DNA from: Planctomycetaceae bacterium
GTDB lineage: Bacteria; Planctomycetota; Planctomycetia; Planctomycetales; Planctomycetaceae
Reading direction: 5' to 3'
Assembly (NCBI GenBank): GCA_021732995.1
Contig: JAKFWA010000068.1
Coordinates: 1 to 64,000 of the forward strand
Length of the DNA: 64,000 nt
Of this stretch, positions 58,601-59,010 are shown one piece after another; the first letter of the stretch is position 1, and the number at the start of each line of letters is the position of its first letter. The notes under the pieces are model-generated. The model had not been told where the DNA came from and did not search any database. It saw only the letters and a program-made list of their open reading frames with translations. The translations under genes were made by a program, and so were the position numbers.

Positions 58601-58662
58601 GCAAGTTTCGAGAACGAACTCAGAGGGATCGTAAAGGCTCGACGAATCTGCGTAGCGGACAT
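25528..58662 (-). CDS. Giant multidomain calcium-binding surface protein, about 11,044 residues
   Basis: This single frame of 33,135 bases encodes about 11,044 residues with no stop or frameshift visible. It looks like a secreted adhesin or matrix protein. The N-terminus is basic (RPRRRVRRPARK) and carries LEGLEQRLVLDAS, the planctomycete surface-protein motif, with no classical signal peptide. Domains in order are a BNR-type propeller, six repeated modules, RTX blocks, PPC-like domains, FG-GAP repeats, ELWVTDGT repeats, leucine-rich repeats, golvesin-like, two LamG, SdrB-like, PKD, cadherin-like and a last RTX block. The frame is open to 58893, but the ATG at 58662 is chosen because GGGAGA lies just before it. 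Function is inferred from the domains; no catalytic site was found. Confidence 0.92.
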   Translation of the reverse strand: MSATQIRRAFTIPLSSFSKLADLTRPRRRVRRPARKTERRSLPLILEGLEQRLVLDASVNLAAPLFGPIGPVDVKNGQAILTDGSADRSVAGVITTVAVHPDQKTVYVGTGHGGVWRTSDINRTASDGSPDPDWEPVTDHSLSLSISSLAISRLNPSVVYAGTGDRTVSGASPLLSGLGLLRSKNNGLDGTWKRVESSELTGRRLLDLAPTLVREGGQTKEYLYIAVSQRDKGLYRLGPDDQLELISDVTGTKPNGLPAGAVHSLLAMPDPTQPGSDILFAAVVPFQDDAGVAGNIGVYATRDNGQTWTKITAQSQLPRTGTTNLNLVQPVTSPDSVGTITLAGSGSRVVMGVVSKSTNGYDQKVIFNRDLTQPLTAAWQPGQSVGSTEFGTAYNLNPEARGIRNSPLAVHPTSTNVFFVGGDTQVLDAPGPNAQPNSVGLTPTNGRVGRIFRQQIGGATTQVIFNGASQTAPHRDARDFAFIGTDLIEVDNGGIYRLTNPLGDPSASNTALRPRWQSLNGDLQIADAAHVGYDPLSDEVLVGAAENGSLYQRDDGTWEAVTDRNGLFQAAAVEMEGTEKVSYRYSTGGDSRTRYIRRFKYDADGNRLDSDERPALSSPTDPAPFSGLNRTDRKAPGTGEFQMALNGGADKKRLVFGESGLYESFDRGETIREILPPEGISASGNKVTALAYGNAANPDALYVARGHRIAVRDAAGKFLTRVATPPGATEEHPIKSIVIDPLNFRVAYAVDDGHVWVTTDTGETWHDITGSLASTVPSLNRGIQTVEFVSYLKPDGSKVEQEVLLVGGRLGLYRAINPVGLPGARDLDGNPAQLWTRFTGVDSVGDSLIPDVTVSDIQYAKPDDPSESAKLIVGTLGRGVFVMEDADAQIRADNVLKIQGDSSANQIELSKVAGTQRVQVKVNGVVKTVQSTTSATSIDVTGPNVNLTVDSRVRPVGGTLNFTGAGTHRLTIQLSEDDGKPVTEGTTTNGSITIPTPRGTFKITYANLVAPVTVLPPVDPALTNIKQFGAGFESALGPTDSIREAVTTQEIVGLKQLVSALEGAKPANQKLTDSDAALSDDRQVSLFERILTSGSSGFEFDDIGTSITTPEELRDFLDRIDATPGNVKLTKTGNFFELDIGVRTSLDGDGNFDFSLFKEAFTIDNIVNLKADAELHVIAGVDANGFYVNTTKQFDPQLSLTNMKITGDLESTGTFGLVGVKLDDATLQTGKGFELEFKLDTPSTNFFGETNGKMRLPELVDPTFDDLDYKVVKSPGAPDMVVQGKLQSGLGPVPLTQSNATITWNDATKPDSFSITGIDELKALNTKLKNAIKTGLDKLVEVGRNLGNSGALTQKINILNGSVGDLVDVANVLDQRFRLPITEYLNKLQADEFPTIEGIQNVIQKQLEKIGELDLSLSGIGLGFENNEFSIDFPMHAERTLKLPLAFDLGGAPLGFKGDLTSDVTFSFDANIGLGVDLSKIDTPADATFVKVDKDPKIEAKLGTTNAQIAANIGFLGATAKLGSIDAGSPTILQASLTADFHDPNNDGKFTLTEISNTPFSQLVTIAADGKLGAAIQVQATLAGQPFPTANHKAQIALVDEHLFDSTAPDLITTGFEDLFNFDNVNASDILSSLKALLTYFDSLASGGLLDVQLPFTSKRLRDVIDLAKAFSDGLIKRLEMPNQPGTPSFGTTEDLKSIAPEFAGIQFVNDLDGNPATRDPGLTYDFSFAKHFDLLSTPINLGFDLGALGGISTNSSINIDADVDVGFKFGISLTKVGANYRLTPETKIADLNGGQGVQFKPNGTTELRVTLHDGTTFDVAFNNATTIAQVIAAINNASPGAAKFVASINDAQNGLKLVDKTTGTNEFTVKMLNKSLAGFGLGILGSGDRGGNGQLKGSTLKALLTNNTKLTDVRRGQGLTLLSGNTPQLRVKLHDGRSFDVAFNNPKTVGDLITQIKAAAPSGAFDVKFNKAHDGLDFIDNTQGFKQFEVSALNSSQVASQLGLVGHDDNGQGLRVGMPLHGLTFLDNVFLVNPHIDAGIQLSSPDIDAAAKFGFFKIGIENGTASASAQVKMNLNDPGVTGFDGRTTITELIRALPKAKLAIEGEKVAPLNGVVQNGSEFQLKFGKDRYTLKVVGAGDNTTREQLVDDLNLALKTAKGPTPTSNTTDLSARLRFCLKGDKLALTINDGIGETAEIVDADELGFTAAGQAAYVLKPLIKADINVNLPIVTDALLAGIISPGQAIIVKSPTGGLIFDPVTFANPFKDIIVELPNLEDLSKFKDLNFNSIIQALEFVLRFLETIESQPWASNQLPGINASLSDLLEFTTKFREFVEKLRENPQGAVQDVENAIEDALSLPENFLTFVLDTTQSPRHTNQTKGAALRIDLNFKPEITKEFPLGFDLSSLGVPGLNDIIDVEASAKIELQAGLNFQASFGVDVTQVTDIAPFLYDYVPGTGKGTKFEVTAKALANNINFAADIGPLGVFVRNGMAGLTRNADGTTDPARFAVELQTPSGGSGRHYFSQGLGKIYDDTDTVLDAKVFAHLPVAFPTADQHVVNIDFKFVPSIDNPPGTFTFNTDEIKNAFKNKLDFSPEKLGSLLRGWKTVLNLVIDAFKGKVLGFNLPMIGDALKDQARFLEDLRDRVFDNFDSAKPSLKPVQQAIFDALGPGGLNLLVDENRDGEINRRDVTVALAEDGVEFNLHLARDLFNVTQPIPFDVGVPGLSLAVEGGVQLQLGFDARFAFGVTAKDGFYLDTSTPELFKVFFHAGIPGLMARGQLGFLQLDVADDKDSPSRFDGTAAITLVDPSGDKHLTLGEMRKYGLSKTIIPSLSAVADVNLDIVASFLGSKDFPRVRTDFEFDWSFSKNDPKVGNSAPTVAFNNIGLNLGDFISNFAGPVFNQIKDIVEPIKPVLDLLTTPLPVLSQLAGEDITMLDLASLFGLAKAADYIEAIDDVIDIVTSIPDIGPNTWIVIGSFDVDGFQAVNSKMAGKVKPRNINPMSVEKIREQIGAANPQAREFESKINNVGKASISFPIKDNPLSLFSLLVGGGPVDLVKVQLPTLEVGFKYVQTFPLPAFPILSVLVGGGLSAKIDFDFGYDTQGLQDFFRTKQPVDLINGFFVPADVNPATGRADPQVTLSGTVIAGAALDLQVLRLGATGGITAKIEFAMNDPNKDGKVRLDEIGDNFLAGGPINIFDTTAVFEGFLSAFFEVTGVFKREFEIVRAELFSIKAPHIDPPPPALATLDNGVLRVNVGARAGNRTKVNKQDGDETIMLVPGEDGGASSVTVIGFEKQVTYMGVQTIVIDAGEGNDTIEIDESLMMPVTINGGNGNDTIKAGGGPAMIFGDAGDDTIVTRSSNAVVMGNAGNDSLTSTIGDNVVLNGGADNDTLTGGEGTNTLVAGAGRDSLIAGTGDQLLDGTLAMSVTIMGGSGLDTLLGSTGNDSITGGLGDQSIVGGDGNDCIQGGSGRDTILAGLGNDSVNGGGANDEINGGAGDNLINGENGNDKIVAGDGANTVLGGKGSDDITVGNGNNTIYGALDAAGLETDSFHIIHTGNGNNLIYGDQGDDSIFAGSGNDTIHSLNGNDSIVAGAGDDRVDTGLGNHTIVGGAGADLIVAFATTDGSGPSTFTNVVFGDNDLGGPVVADTAANADTIFGGPGNETVRGGSGPDVIRLFDGLNEVYGDLGNDSIVTGLGNDIIDGDFGSDTITAGSGQNTIIGGWGRDLIYAAISSTNLGGGTTSNLIYGDVNNGSALPGTPEAEADTIFGDNGPDLIFAGYGSDRVTAHGGNDTVEGEQGNDTIDGGAGDDSITGADGSDVVRAGAGVDIVWGGAAYFSLTIGDPAQFQLPPLSEQYLNDIERLAVAMPQIVPVATLGLSIDGPLVSDGSDLIFGEGDTDYIFAGSGNDTIDGGAGSDYLDGGFANDVVLGGDGNDVARGGRGDDVVYMSFGWDTFNQNTVPGGAGIDQIYGDQGDDTLWGGAGVPVTAGSVTTISQAGSRMFAGDGNDFLHAYADVGLSAGALAVAAEAALAGIEMHAGAGQDWLYGNLRRDVMFGDGGNDNLFGDFDAGPFFAVNTQAALVGGNDTIFGGDGEDRIFGGGGLDLMVGGASSDFIEGQNGKDTLYGGEGVDVLVLDTAISYTEFDDVFDGHFGNQSQDDFADDNATDIMMIRSTAANDVIRVSQSTVSSRDMLVNYNGRAISATWRDANGKPLVEQFNVQGGEGNDLIQFAQPGNAQGLTPLDLGALTARSRDFVTVIQGGPGNDTLIGSAARDRIDGSSGDDLLFGLGGDDRLFGDQARNGDTLQSDSLYGGAGDDDLIGSIGRNVLSAWSYDPTAAGADGPAATSLHFTNGQTATPNIVGVATVVSTADLPSDGVLRGANGITGAYYDPVRGVAVPAAAHLGLTIGGLTPYDIVIPSDPTNASEADPIAALVADVNSVLQAAGLASQLIAGRSGNKLFIATRPGVNQSLTISTGRFGVFADAAGGLHSTDGAGTYTLEDTGLNRSLGSDRNDLLYGGTGLDFLYGQGGQDTLFKQDGTKFESLDGGVAGDAWKDYARQSNKVWYVGGSGADDVINVDYVTEPGLLQDHHLITRLTSNGGNFSFAAQVRLDFGATSEDGQLIWDASDVVLNLDAIQREEPAQRQARFDEVVLSGGLLPAEGDFQVIIVDALGGNDVVNVGPTVQKTVWVDGGAGDDRAVVQSGNAILTDKTEQASRNDSAQRAAALTDVRGTNGAIAGNISYTGLTIDSPTDVDWYSFTLGTTPAAGAKLSLTSAVSSDNLQLTLYRADDLNNPLGSLTPIANGTDRPDSGASNNSRDTAFEIDHLANLGRIAGLTLHNGTDEDFFKVHFDTATVGGDVIRLKNLDALGPNLRLRLLDASGNVLRAVTANAGSTASIGAAGLTGGDYFLQVQAESAAAARYELLPVFNGGGSGLLDLGGAGRGELSLVGQPVGVPLVARVTSPNQVPTIYSLAVTLDPNNATVATADQAQRTDTASRRDVLIGGTGSDTLQGGPGEPFLFGNDGNDLLTAGPKSTGAGLLFGGNGDDTFQIMPHALPTTNDGQTYFPEVSTLIDGGAGRDRMLYQGGDFDAQGRAVPDNVAIKFNTILRRYEFGQLVWDTANQEFATQADGRFETRYDFYQPFGVEFTEINTGAGDDIVHADAAGYQYPGERETWGFVSGTLQQGATIAALKIDAGDGNDQVFGGQYDDTINGGEGLDFIQGGGGNDVINGGAGNDLLAGNNVPSPDAIEIVSRNGTSSINDTYPFASALPDYAAGMKTTVISTTGSLSQPLSGGDGRYIVSGLSLSEGDRGDWLLLKTPDAVKQWAAGTHAGWLTRDMLSVQFLNADGSLNVLSNSIWQKHPTGQAIIHANNVSASNGRITATSRFNVRVDGGAAIEVVLDVLDTATNNSVADLVDDLNRAIRRTDLGSQVVAGINAQGWLQLASVATGAEHSLEITRVDMATADNLHFAVTERTYGGRANLNLFAASNVAGNGQAPQFVPVERFAGVPDYYLVHVVNVRGQEPAQTPDAPHALGAYQLIVSDKADETLHLPTTADDYAIHSSDPADTPALISLGDVNGDGIGDYVSFVQDQVGSAEDALNLDPMLNLHPASVIAPSYARITFGTAGTSDVTVNSGNSFRLRLPAPLLSESLFGSRSTIVHGDFNGDGLQDLAIGVSLNANNYGSSGGFAEGGIHLVFGRANWSAEVDAVADADVSIKGLPNGNMYTPFFSSISIANAGHFNNDNIDDLVVGDVASNHAYVYYGRSSLAWAGFKYDFENNGAASLDGFTINNFGTGGGLWHVSTGRGSDRNHSKTHSLYFGKDETVTGGGNFATGQRVAGSVTSSAINLTGVPNPKLIFNYLLQTENIHGPVGYDIANVRVSTDLNFATSTLIASNQASTLFNGGFYEAQFSLASFVNQTIYVRFEFDSIDGFLNDFEGWYVDDVRVGPGLPGPDVDFRGQTLQPDFAHENFGAAVAGVGDVTGDGIDDIAVVAQPPLTRDNAPAKIYIIPGNHTTPYGDSQNVPTSLILTDVNRLSDIQVRRAGNVDGDLSGGSTALQDLIITGRETSTVPGILSTGFDDEGNELTVGQIDSHWRLVSGPNGVANSQPVVVANAPQITVGLFGGGTQTFNGVANTATGKWLQPAGTPSVTAGRYRFQTTFDLTGYDTTTAEITANLTGATKIQGVYINGEKLPPLKSTSDYFGSQTLPMTIDSGFKAGLNVLEIEVESVPVGGPSQFPIGVFVEGLKVRAAKLESASYRNFLGFGGSLTTGNLATRTGMVDVPNVGGALVGLGDINSDGRSDLGAATFRATQTLNESGAVVYHQVATAYFGETTRTSATYAQPDLLLEPSRPIFGDVRQIKPQELHFTSTTAGGTTRLLLAEPQGGEVHAFVGRALAATPAASSNNDSASLPVRRYELGLATGIVPGSLNTDRAGVNLIGPQPQIRDSFSVEGVSAQEALSSGRSIGDINGDGFGDVIVSGSTSSYVFFGPLTLDDADAVSVRSELHLPASLGQPSFGSGNVFDLDPNEPQADVAFTRHDAGAGKTIVTLVLGREFWPRDFNGSDLNALNSRTIELTNTELNPDGKLSTYILDWTGDGFSDLLVVSSLPTASGKYGYIFSGARLRDGSGVSVPVGSTTLVAADARNTIDVDVDSAAGVAQSVLGSLSSQVTVTDDRTLNIAVAGDINGDGQDDLLFSQPNRATLSVGTIPAIGRSYLVSGRNSSGSITLGDSFQVVLTGFGLGDNLIGLGDLNRDGYDDYAVTRSFENGSNAQGSVFVFTGSASVFTNATYTTPDAVAAGTLSRSNAADFGSTLRVFGSVSVASGDFDGDGLADLAIGTPHDILRSSTGQTLDDQSQGRVQLFFDVLGDLSAQATAGNGRRLYFDEADVVIDGQFEFDRFGTITQTAFLDTNNDRISDLLVGAGGADGVIGGTTLGAGRVYSIFGTPKRYALPTTGVSTITNQTTNDGVDVLANLATGQPEVRNGVFGPSETERWYRFTTLGDGQAGDQIRLVGETNRTLNIPLTGRSQTATSSLLEAPGSFVRVGGASDDRGLFNFDFGSVYDGLLDASQYSSAKLRLVPTGQLPTANVANLTAGLNVVFFTGSTAKSGNELWVTDGTQSSDGTRVIDLAPGAASSNPSNLLHASNQEAVYFTANFDGTKSDLMRFTFGFALNGGNADIVERIAQVPGNPREFRLTDDGALIYFITDESSGASLWVTDGTTAGTRPVLRGANVSNLVIGGTNGNQPIFRGTLRGETHLMTSNGTFADVTVLTETGAGGNDSSQPLNITRVGSLVYFSALTDRAGQLDREVWSTDGTVGGTVLRGNINTTSASASSSPANFIAFGSSVYFTADDGIYGNELWRFNNFGNLERASDLNSDAGSANLSHLQLVGTGSGPRIFSIGSNGAGQRLFANDSIFNYDYQIPGDVQSYSVGQGTLLVASLASGQTKLYSVDLTSFAVTELATLDAPVTSYGNSDYGTLISTDGAGYYFNTYGSTSVVKLSRPTLRVSVLAGEGDGTLHAADYATEALNVAMAEQNVSLNADGVYEIELKSVIDALWARGQTRFTLRVSEPGTLSAVNLKSSQLDGSGSSLTFTTTADGLTGDLYNADGVRIAHGQSVFDLRNSPAGTYYLRVDRTISTGTSLPFEVQINPPFIGESRLTDRVPHTDVIHGGDGDDLVIGQNPVDRLFGDSGADRFIGPDTSIRDRQSGEPIGPPTTELFDPTQANNSDPILFVPDQALKAALGRAIGRPVTKDFNGNDLLRGDIHASDLAQLTRLDLSNLGITNLRGLEYATNLEVLNLSRNQVTSISGLRPGRDLFGNVIGMSELRSLSLDFNNITDVEPLSDLQNLEVLTLDNNASLTDVGILGRISGLKLLSVDRANLDQASVADNHAEELAELTHLKWLSLADNGLTSLHRNITTRMTDLLYLDLHGNMLADVSGLAGQREIDDGDAGFTTVGTWQQNISHTAGATQGDYRFTGPGNGLGTASWSFTDLADGLSYDIFLNWPNDEGHSVQVPFKVFSGATLLGSGTLNQGSSPSDSIGRFTAANGELRVEFSNLTSAGSIAADSVRAVQTPVITPNLVELNLLGNSLDNFSYEVAVPSLQSEGATVLFTADAKPTVSSPGNFSVPSVPVLSNGHSRHFSGINTPVTQTLNLPDNLIRGRTSNTFEAWFRTTGSGVILGYQNAPMNENTPTEFVPAVYVGTDGKLRGQFWNGSTGPLSSSAAVNDGKWHHVALTAGNFSENTLGIVRLYLDGELQGTSTAGIINHLTMHWNQIGSGFATSAWPATNNSATPVPFSFTGDIEDVRFWGTVRLQSEIQDNRFRELTGTEQFLLAYYPLNEADGAVANDLTDLAGAGTFVGPTPVAVDGAPTLDQGPQAGINFDGVNDYVDVGATTALQVSSQLTLESWVLPLAGGGTIAGREGEYILRLQSDGEVTLELGRYVDFFGYASMRTYSTGVRVPFGNWSHVAATVDTTTNQAQIFVNGFVSATISLSIFESGPIQNAGFGGDFRIGNRSFTNDPINGYLDEVRVWNIVRSNDQILHTQHSRLLGNRTGLIGYWTFDEGSGATTADRSPSNATGTLNGAIQSLGRNIQSFAIPYQVGDTDGGASAQFESTSPSLGISYTAEDLFVSPTPGFTGIADFTLTAYGPNSLGAGGNRTASTRFAVDVGRNAIYGTDADLPEGTVVFLDADNDQQLDSGEVTTLVDANGEWRFRDLDVGTFHPTLVTPPSFFASTATQTVAFTEIGRVATSNLNASRVVAINGSRNGTEGAAINLTSTIVDPNTGNGSNLTRSWTVVASNGQMVASGTGTSFSFVPNDNGLYAVTLTITDVDDGNRQYVDSFRIVVANVAPTVDAGSNQNAAEGANVTFTASASDAGAAENLTHAWQAISNATGAVVATGSSNSFTFAAPDEGAYEVRVTVADKDGASSTHTAQLTATGVAPTATLQTSGTLTEGSAITVSLSGVNDAGSADLAAGLRYSFDLDGDGSFEIVNSTSPSQVVVFPDDRAVTLKARVTDKDGLFNEYTLNRTIANVAPTIALNGVSSIAEGATYTLDLEAITDPGDDTVSSIIVNWGDGTSDTYTSGGMQTHTYAKGPTSRTIAVDLVDEDGTHVAVASLNVAVQNVAPRNVFAGFDQTVSEGSTVNLTVSFDDPGVGATHTYAWQVVTDNGVTIAGGTGSSFNFVASQDGQYTVTVTVTDDSGASGSAMLTVHALNVAPTATFTAPTTINQGVTTTIGFSSIVEPSTLDAAGLRYSFDLDGDGLFEIVDSSSPTLSHAFGDTGTITVRGRIKDPNGAFTTYSATVTINNVAPVVSFVDPPPQEGVPEIFVGSFIDFGSGPWTGTIDFGDGSAIQTLDLSAADHSFNFTHTFATRGHYVVRVSITDSDGAVGFHDLPIDVVNATPSVTGLSVSPAGSQGGLAVDEGTDFTFRGTVRDPGPADTHVVVIQWGDGTPNTTINLAAGVTEFSTTHRYAGNTAGTSSSTLPLVITVTDSSAGVGTSNTFVTIQNVSPTATFTNSGPVAEGGTATVSMTNPVDPSAADVSAGFRYSFDFDGDGVFEIVNSTNPTATVPSSLLADGPAQVVIHGRITDRDGGFTDLTTTIDLTGADPTANISNSGPIVEGQTVATVSLSNPHDASTADQSAGFRYSFDFFNDGTFEIVDSTNPVATVPSELLTLNGPGSFEVRARIRDKDLAFTDYVTQIVINNAPPTATFVDSGVANEGGTIATGMNAGNPYVIGFLNPVDPSTGDTAFGFFYSFDFDNDGVFEIVEGSDADVVIPAGYLDDGAATLTVRGRISDVDGGFTDYTRTLAILSVAPTATFVNSGPILEGQSVTVTFDNEVEPSAADRAAGLRYSFALTSGGLAATYAAASTNSSASFSFNLLGNKTIFGRVFDKNGAFTDYQTIVSVLDALPTATLTNNGPIVAAGSATVTFNNPIDPVPPGGGAQFVYSFDFGNDGTFEVLNSTSRMASFATPSNVSFVDVLGRIINATTGGFSDYITRISLVNSAPTAITLTGTSVSEASTAGAVVGTLSGTDPDANSIFTFSLVSGTGSTDNGNFVIVGNQLRVSPTAAFDFETKPTLSIRVQVSDGVNTFQRTLAISVTNTQPTNLVINSGTDADDGVADTFHITIGASTLTVQLNGSTLRLPLGREDISGLTINGSGDDDIVIIDFASDFVPLASGITLSLGGQTSRDTLTLNGSAAAVSHTFTNATTGTTQVATQAVNYSGLEAATDNLVVAIRTFNFTTAAEAINVADTGTSSDGFNLLSGPASVPVAFRSATSSVVINAGDGNDTVTLQSIDSLFAAGLGDGSLQVNGGNGNDVLNAAAISARITLRGDAGADSLTGGTGNDALDGGTGNDVLNAGGGTGDRLEATADGKLTLTATSLTTIIGSTTETDSLSGFEAARLTGGPAANQINTSAVSYSVTLSGAGGNDSLTAGGGNDQLLGGDGNDTLTGAGGQDVLDGGQGTADQLFEFFNADVTVTASKLTMTLGSLTENDTLSGFENVMLYGGASANRIDASAANMPAVLFGGNGNDVLIGGSLSDTVDGQGGDDTVTGGGADDMLIGGTGNDAVRELIDQDLKLTNTTLVASGNSLPTVTDTLMGIELADLSGGVSRNKLDLSGFSLSLGATINGGGGNDIIIGSPAADMILTLSGADSIQGLGGADSIFSGGGNDTISGGDGADNLNGQNGDDSVLGDAGSDTIAGGAGKDTLSGGADNDFITGQTEAGLLNGDDGNDILQGNSANDTLNGGAGDDRLLSLQGDDVVNGQDGADTIFAGTGNDTLSGGAGADDLRGELGSDVIDGGADSDRINEVLDTNVTITGLNISTASSGNDTVTNVERINLVGGASNNLFDGRAATVPLLLSGGFGNDTLLGGTKADVVDGGDGDDVLSGGAGNDVIEGGAGTDYVTEKADTNFTVNGATITSTATGTDTPSNVERMVLIGGAGANKLDAALATLSVVLIGKQGKDTLIGSSKNDTLIGGGFGDLPGGMDSIDGGAGTNSVQRDAQDTIVNSASQTLVDDIFALLPNWVDRL
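25630..27800 (-). repeat. RTX block 3 with five alternating spacers
   Basis: Nine-residue GGxGxDxUx motifs (GGTGNDALDGGTGNDVL and many more) bind calcium in a beta-roll. They alternate with five spacers of about 60 residues having the pattern DTLSGFE...L.GGASAN..DA. Confidence 0.85.
28330..28625 (-). other. Cadherin-like domain of the giant protein
   Basis: The segment begins SAPTAITLTGTSVSEASTA and contains GTDPDANSIFTFSLV and AFDFETKPTLSIRVQVSDG, the pattern of calcium-dependent cadherin/dystroglycan-like domains. Confidence 0.75.
28630..32380 (-). repeat. Array of about 13 PKD-like domains
   Basis: Repeats of about 95 residues are joined by NVAPTATF-type linkers. Classic PKD blocks such as VNWGDGTSDTYTSG and IDFGDGSA are mixed with a diverged sub-family carrying GLRYSFDLDGDGSFEIVNS, whose DLDGDG resembles a calcium-binding loop. 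PKD domains are common rigid linkers in cell-surface proteins. Confidence 0.85.
32460..32640 (-). other. SdrB-like beta domain
   Basis: EGTVVFLDADNDQQLDSGE followed by TTLVDANGEWRFRDLDVGTF is the pattern of SdrB/CnaB-like domains, with a possible Ca2+ loop in DADNDQQLDSGE. Confidence 0.75.
32910..33515 (-). other. LamG/concanavalin-like domain 2
   Basis: INFDGVNDYVDVG, LTLESWVLP, NWSHVAATVD and LIGYWTFDEGSG are the usual LamG-type lectin signatures. A carbohydrate or protein ligand is likely but unknown. Confidence 0.85.
33575..34230 (-). other. LamG/concanavalin-like domain 1
   Basis: SNTFEAWFRTTGSGVILGY, WHHVALTAGNF and LAYYPLNEADG match the LamG-type fold. It lies just before domain 2, forming a tandem pair. 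Confidence 0.85.
34440..34810 (-). other. Golvesin C-terminal-like domain
   Basis: EIDDGDAGFTTVGTWQQN, ASWSFTDLADGLSYDIFLNW and RFTAANGELRVEFSN fit the golvesin/xylanase-associated sandwich domain found in secreted proteins. Confidence 0.65.
34815..35350 (-). other. Leucine-rich repeat domain
   Basis: Tandem LRRs of about 22 residues: LTRLDLSNLGITNLRGLEYA, LEVLNLSRNQVTSISGL, LRSLSLDFNNITDVEPLSDL, LEVLTLDNNASLTDVGIL, LKWLSLADNGLTSL and LLYLDLHGNMLADVSGL. They form a protein-interaction surface. Confidence 0.9.
36530..37390 (-). repeat. ELWVTDGT repeats (propeller-like)
   Basis: Repeated FFTGSTAKSGNELWVTDGT, YFITDESSGASLWVTDGT, VYFSALTD...EVWSTDGT and VYFTADDGIYGNELWRF units are typical of ELWxxDGT-type beta-propellers in secreted proteins. 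Confidence 0.8.
37820..41955 (-). repeat. FG-GAP repeats with two beta-sandwich insertions
   Basis: Integrin-alpha-like blades carry Ca2+-loop motifs such as GDVNGDGIGDYVSF, GDFNGDGLQDLAIGV, GDINGDGFGDVIVSG, GDINGDGQDDLLFSQ and GDFDGDGLADLAIGT. They are interrupted by a MAM-like sandwich at about 40800-41345 and a second sandwich at about 39890-40425. Confidence 0.85.
42935..43680 (-). repeat. RTX block 2
   Basis: GGTGSDTLQGGPGEPFLFGNDGND, GNGDDTFQI and INGGEGLDFIQGGGGNDVINGGAGND motifs mark a second calcium-binding beta-roll. Confidence 0.85.
43880..44465 (-). other. Two PPC-like beta-sandwich domains
   Basis: SPTDVDWYSFTLG and NGTDEDFFKVHFD, each followed by alternating strands (NLRLRLLDASGNVL, GDYFLQVQAES), match bacterial pre-peptidase C-terminal domains. 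Confidence 0.7.
45690..48755 (-). repeat. RTX block 1, the longest beta-roll region
   Basis: Dense GGxGxDxUx repeats (GEGNDTIEI, GGNGNDTIKAGGGPAMIFG, GGTGSD-like and so on) run for about 830 residues to 46265; a further cluster (GGPGNDTLIGSAARDRIDGS) lies at 45690-45905. A metal-free linker separates them. Confidence 0.88.
48950..55640 (-). repeat. Region of six repeated alpha/beta modules
   Basis: Over about 2,230 residues a module of roughly 110 residues recurs, near 54940-55150, 54000-54335, 52370-53460 (split by two insertions), 51120-51475, 50200-50520 and 49100-49440. The core reads PLxFDLGG...GF.F.....GFLG followed in several copies by a DPNNDGKFTLTE-type loop. Helical linkers such as LLNLVIDAFKGKVLG separate them. 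I recognise no named family. Confidence 0.7.
52670..53300 (-). repeat. Two Flagellin_IN-like repeats in module 3
   Basis: RVTLHDGTTFDVAFNNATTI with VIAAINNAS, and RVKLHDGRSFDVAFNNPKTV with LITQIKAAA, are a tandem pair about 125 residues apart. The pattern recalls the Flagellin_IN motif of flagellar cap and hook-associated proteins. Confidence 0.55.
56005..58400 (-). other. N-terminal BNR/sialidase-like beta-propeller
   Basis: About 800 residues carry repeated blades such as VHPDQKTVYVGTGHGGVWRT, YATRDNGQTWTKIT, VTTDTGETWHDITG and LIVGTLGRGVFVM. The D.G.TW Asp-box pattern marks BNR/photosystem-stability-type propellers. No sialidase catalytic residues were sought in detail. Confidence 0.75.
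58499..58540 (-). other. LE.LEQR.LVL surface-sorting-type motif
   Basis: ILEGLEQRLVLDAS at about residues 43-56 follows a basic stretch. This LEPR/LEQR-xLL-like motif near the N-terminus is characteristic of very large planctomycete surface proteins and is thought to serve export or sorting in place of a standard signal peptide; that role is not proven. Confidence 0.65.
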
Positions 58663-59010
58663 GCTGTCTCCCATGACCCGAAAAGAGGGTGGCCCATCAG
58701 GTAATTCCAAACGGAGCCTGCAACCCCTCAAAATTCCTGAAACAGGCACCGAAGACACCGCCCCAGAACTCGCAGAATGTGCCACAACCCATTCTCCATC
58801 AACGAGTTGCCGCCAGAAGTAGTAAAGACGCCGCGAACGGGGGCTTCGGCCCGAATCCTGTCGCTGACGCCCCAGGCAGGCAGGCCCATTCATGAATTCA
58901 ACCGGGCCGTGAAAGCTGCGAGGATCACTCCGCCTTGTTCAAATACGCAGGCAGGCCACACCGTTGCAGCGAGATGGCTGACGACTCAAACCAGCGCAGA
59001 AGGGCTCAGC
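58663..59010. other. Divergent intergenic region, giant gene and kinase
   Basis: No gene is seen in these 348 bases. They must carry the promoters of the giant gene (minus) and the kinase operon (plus). A candidate sigma-54 site at 58953-58968 points to the kinase; I saw no clear promoter for the giant gene. Confidence 0.5.
58953..58968 (+). promoter_or_regulatory. Candidate sigma-54 promoter for the kinase/NtrC operon
   Basis: AGGCCACACCGTTGCA keeps GG at -24, TTGCA at -12 and the exact spacing of TGGCACG-N4-TTGCW, but the middle of the -24 box is off consensus. Start would fall near 58980, 31 bases before the kinase ATG. Confidence 0.35.

Noticed and set aside
58768-58785. TGGCAC on the minus strand upstream of the giant gene as sigma-54 site
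   Set aside because: The GC expected at -12 is two bases too close, so spacing does not fit.
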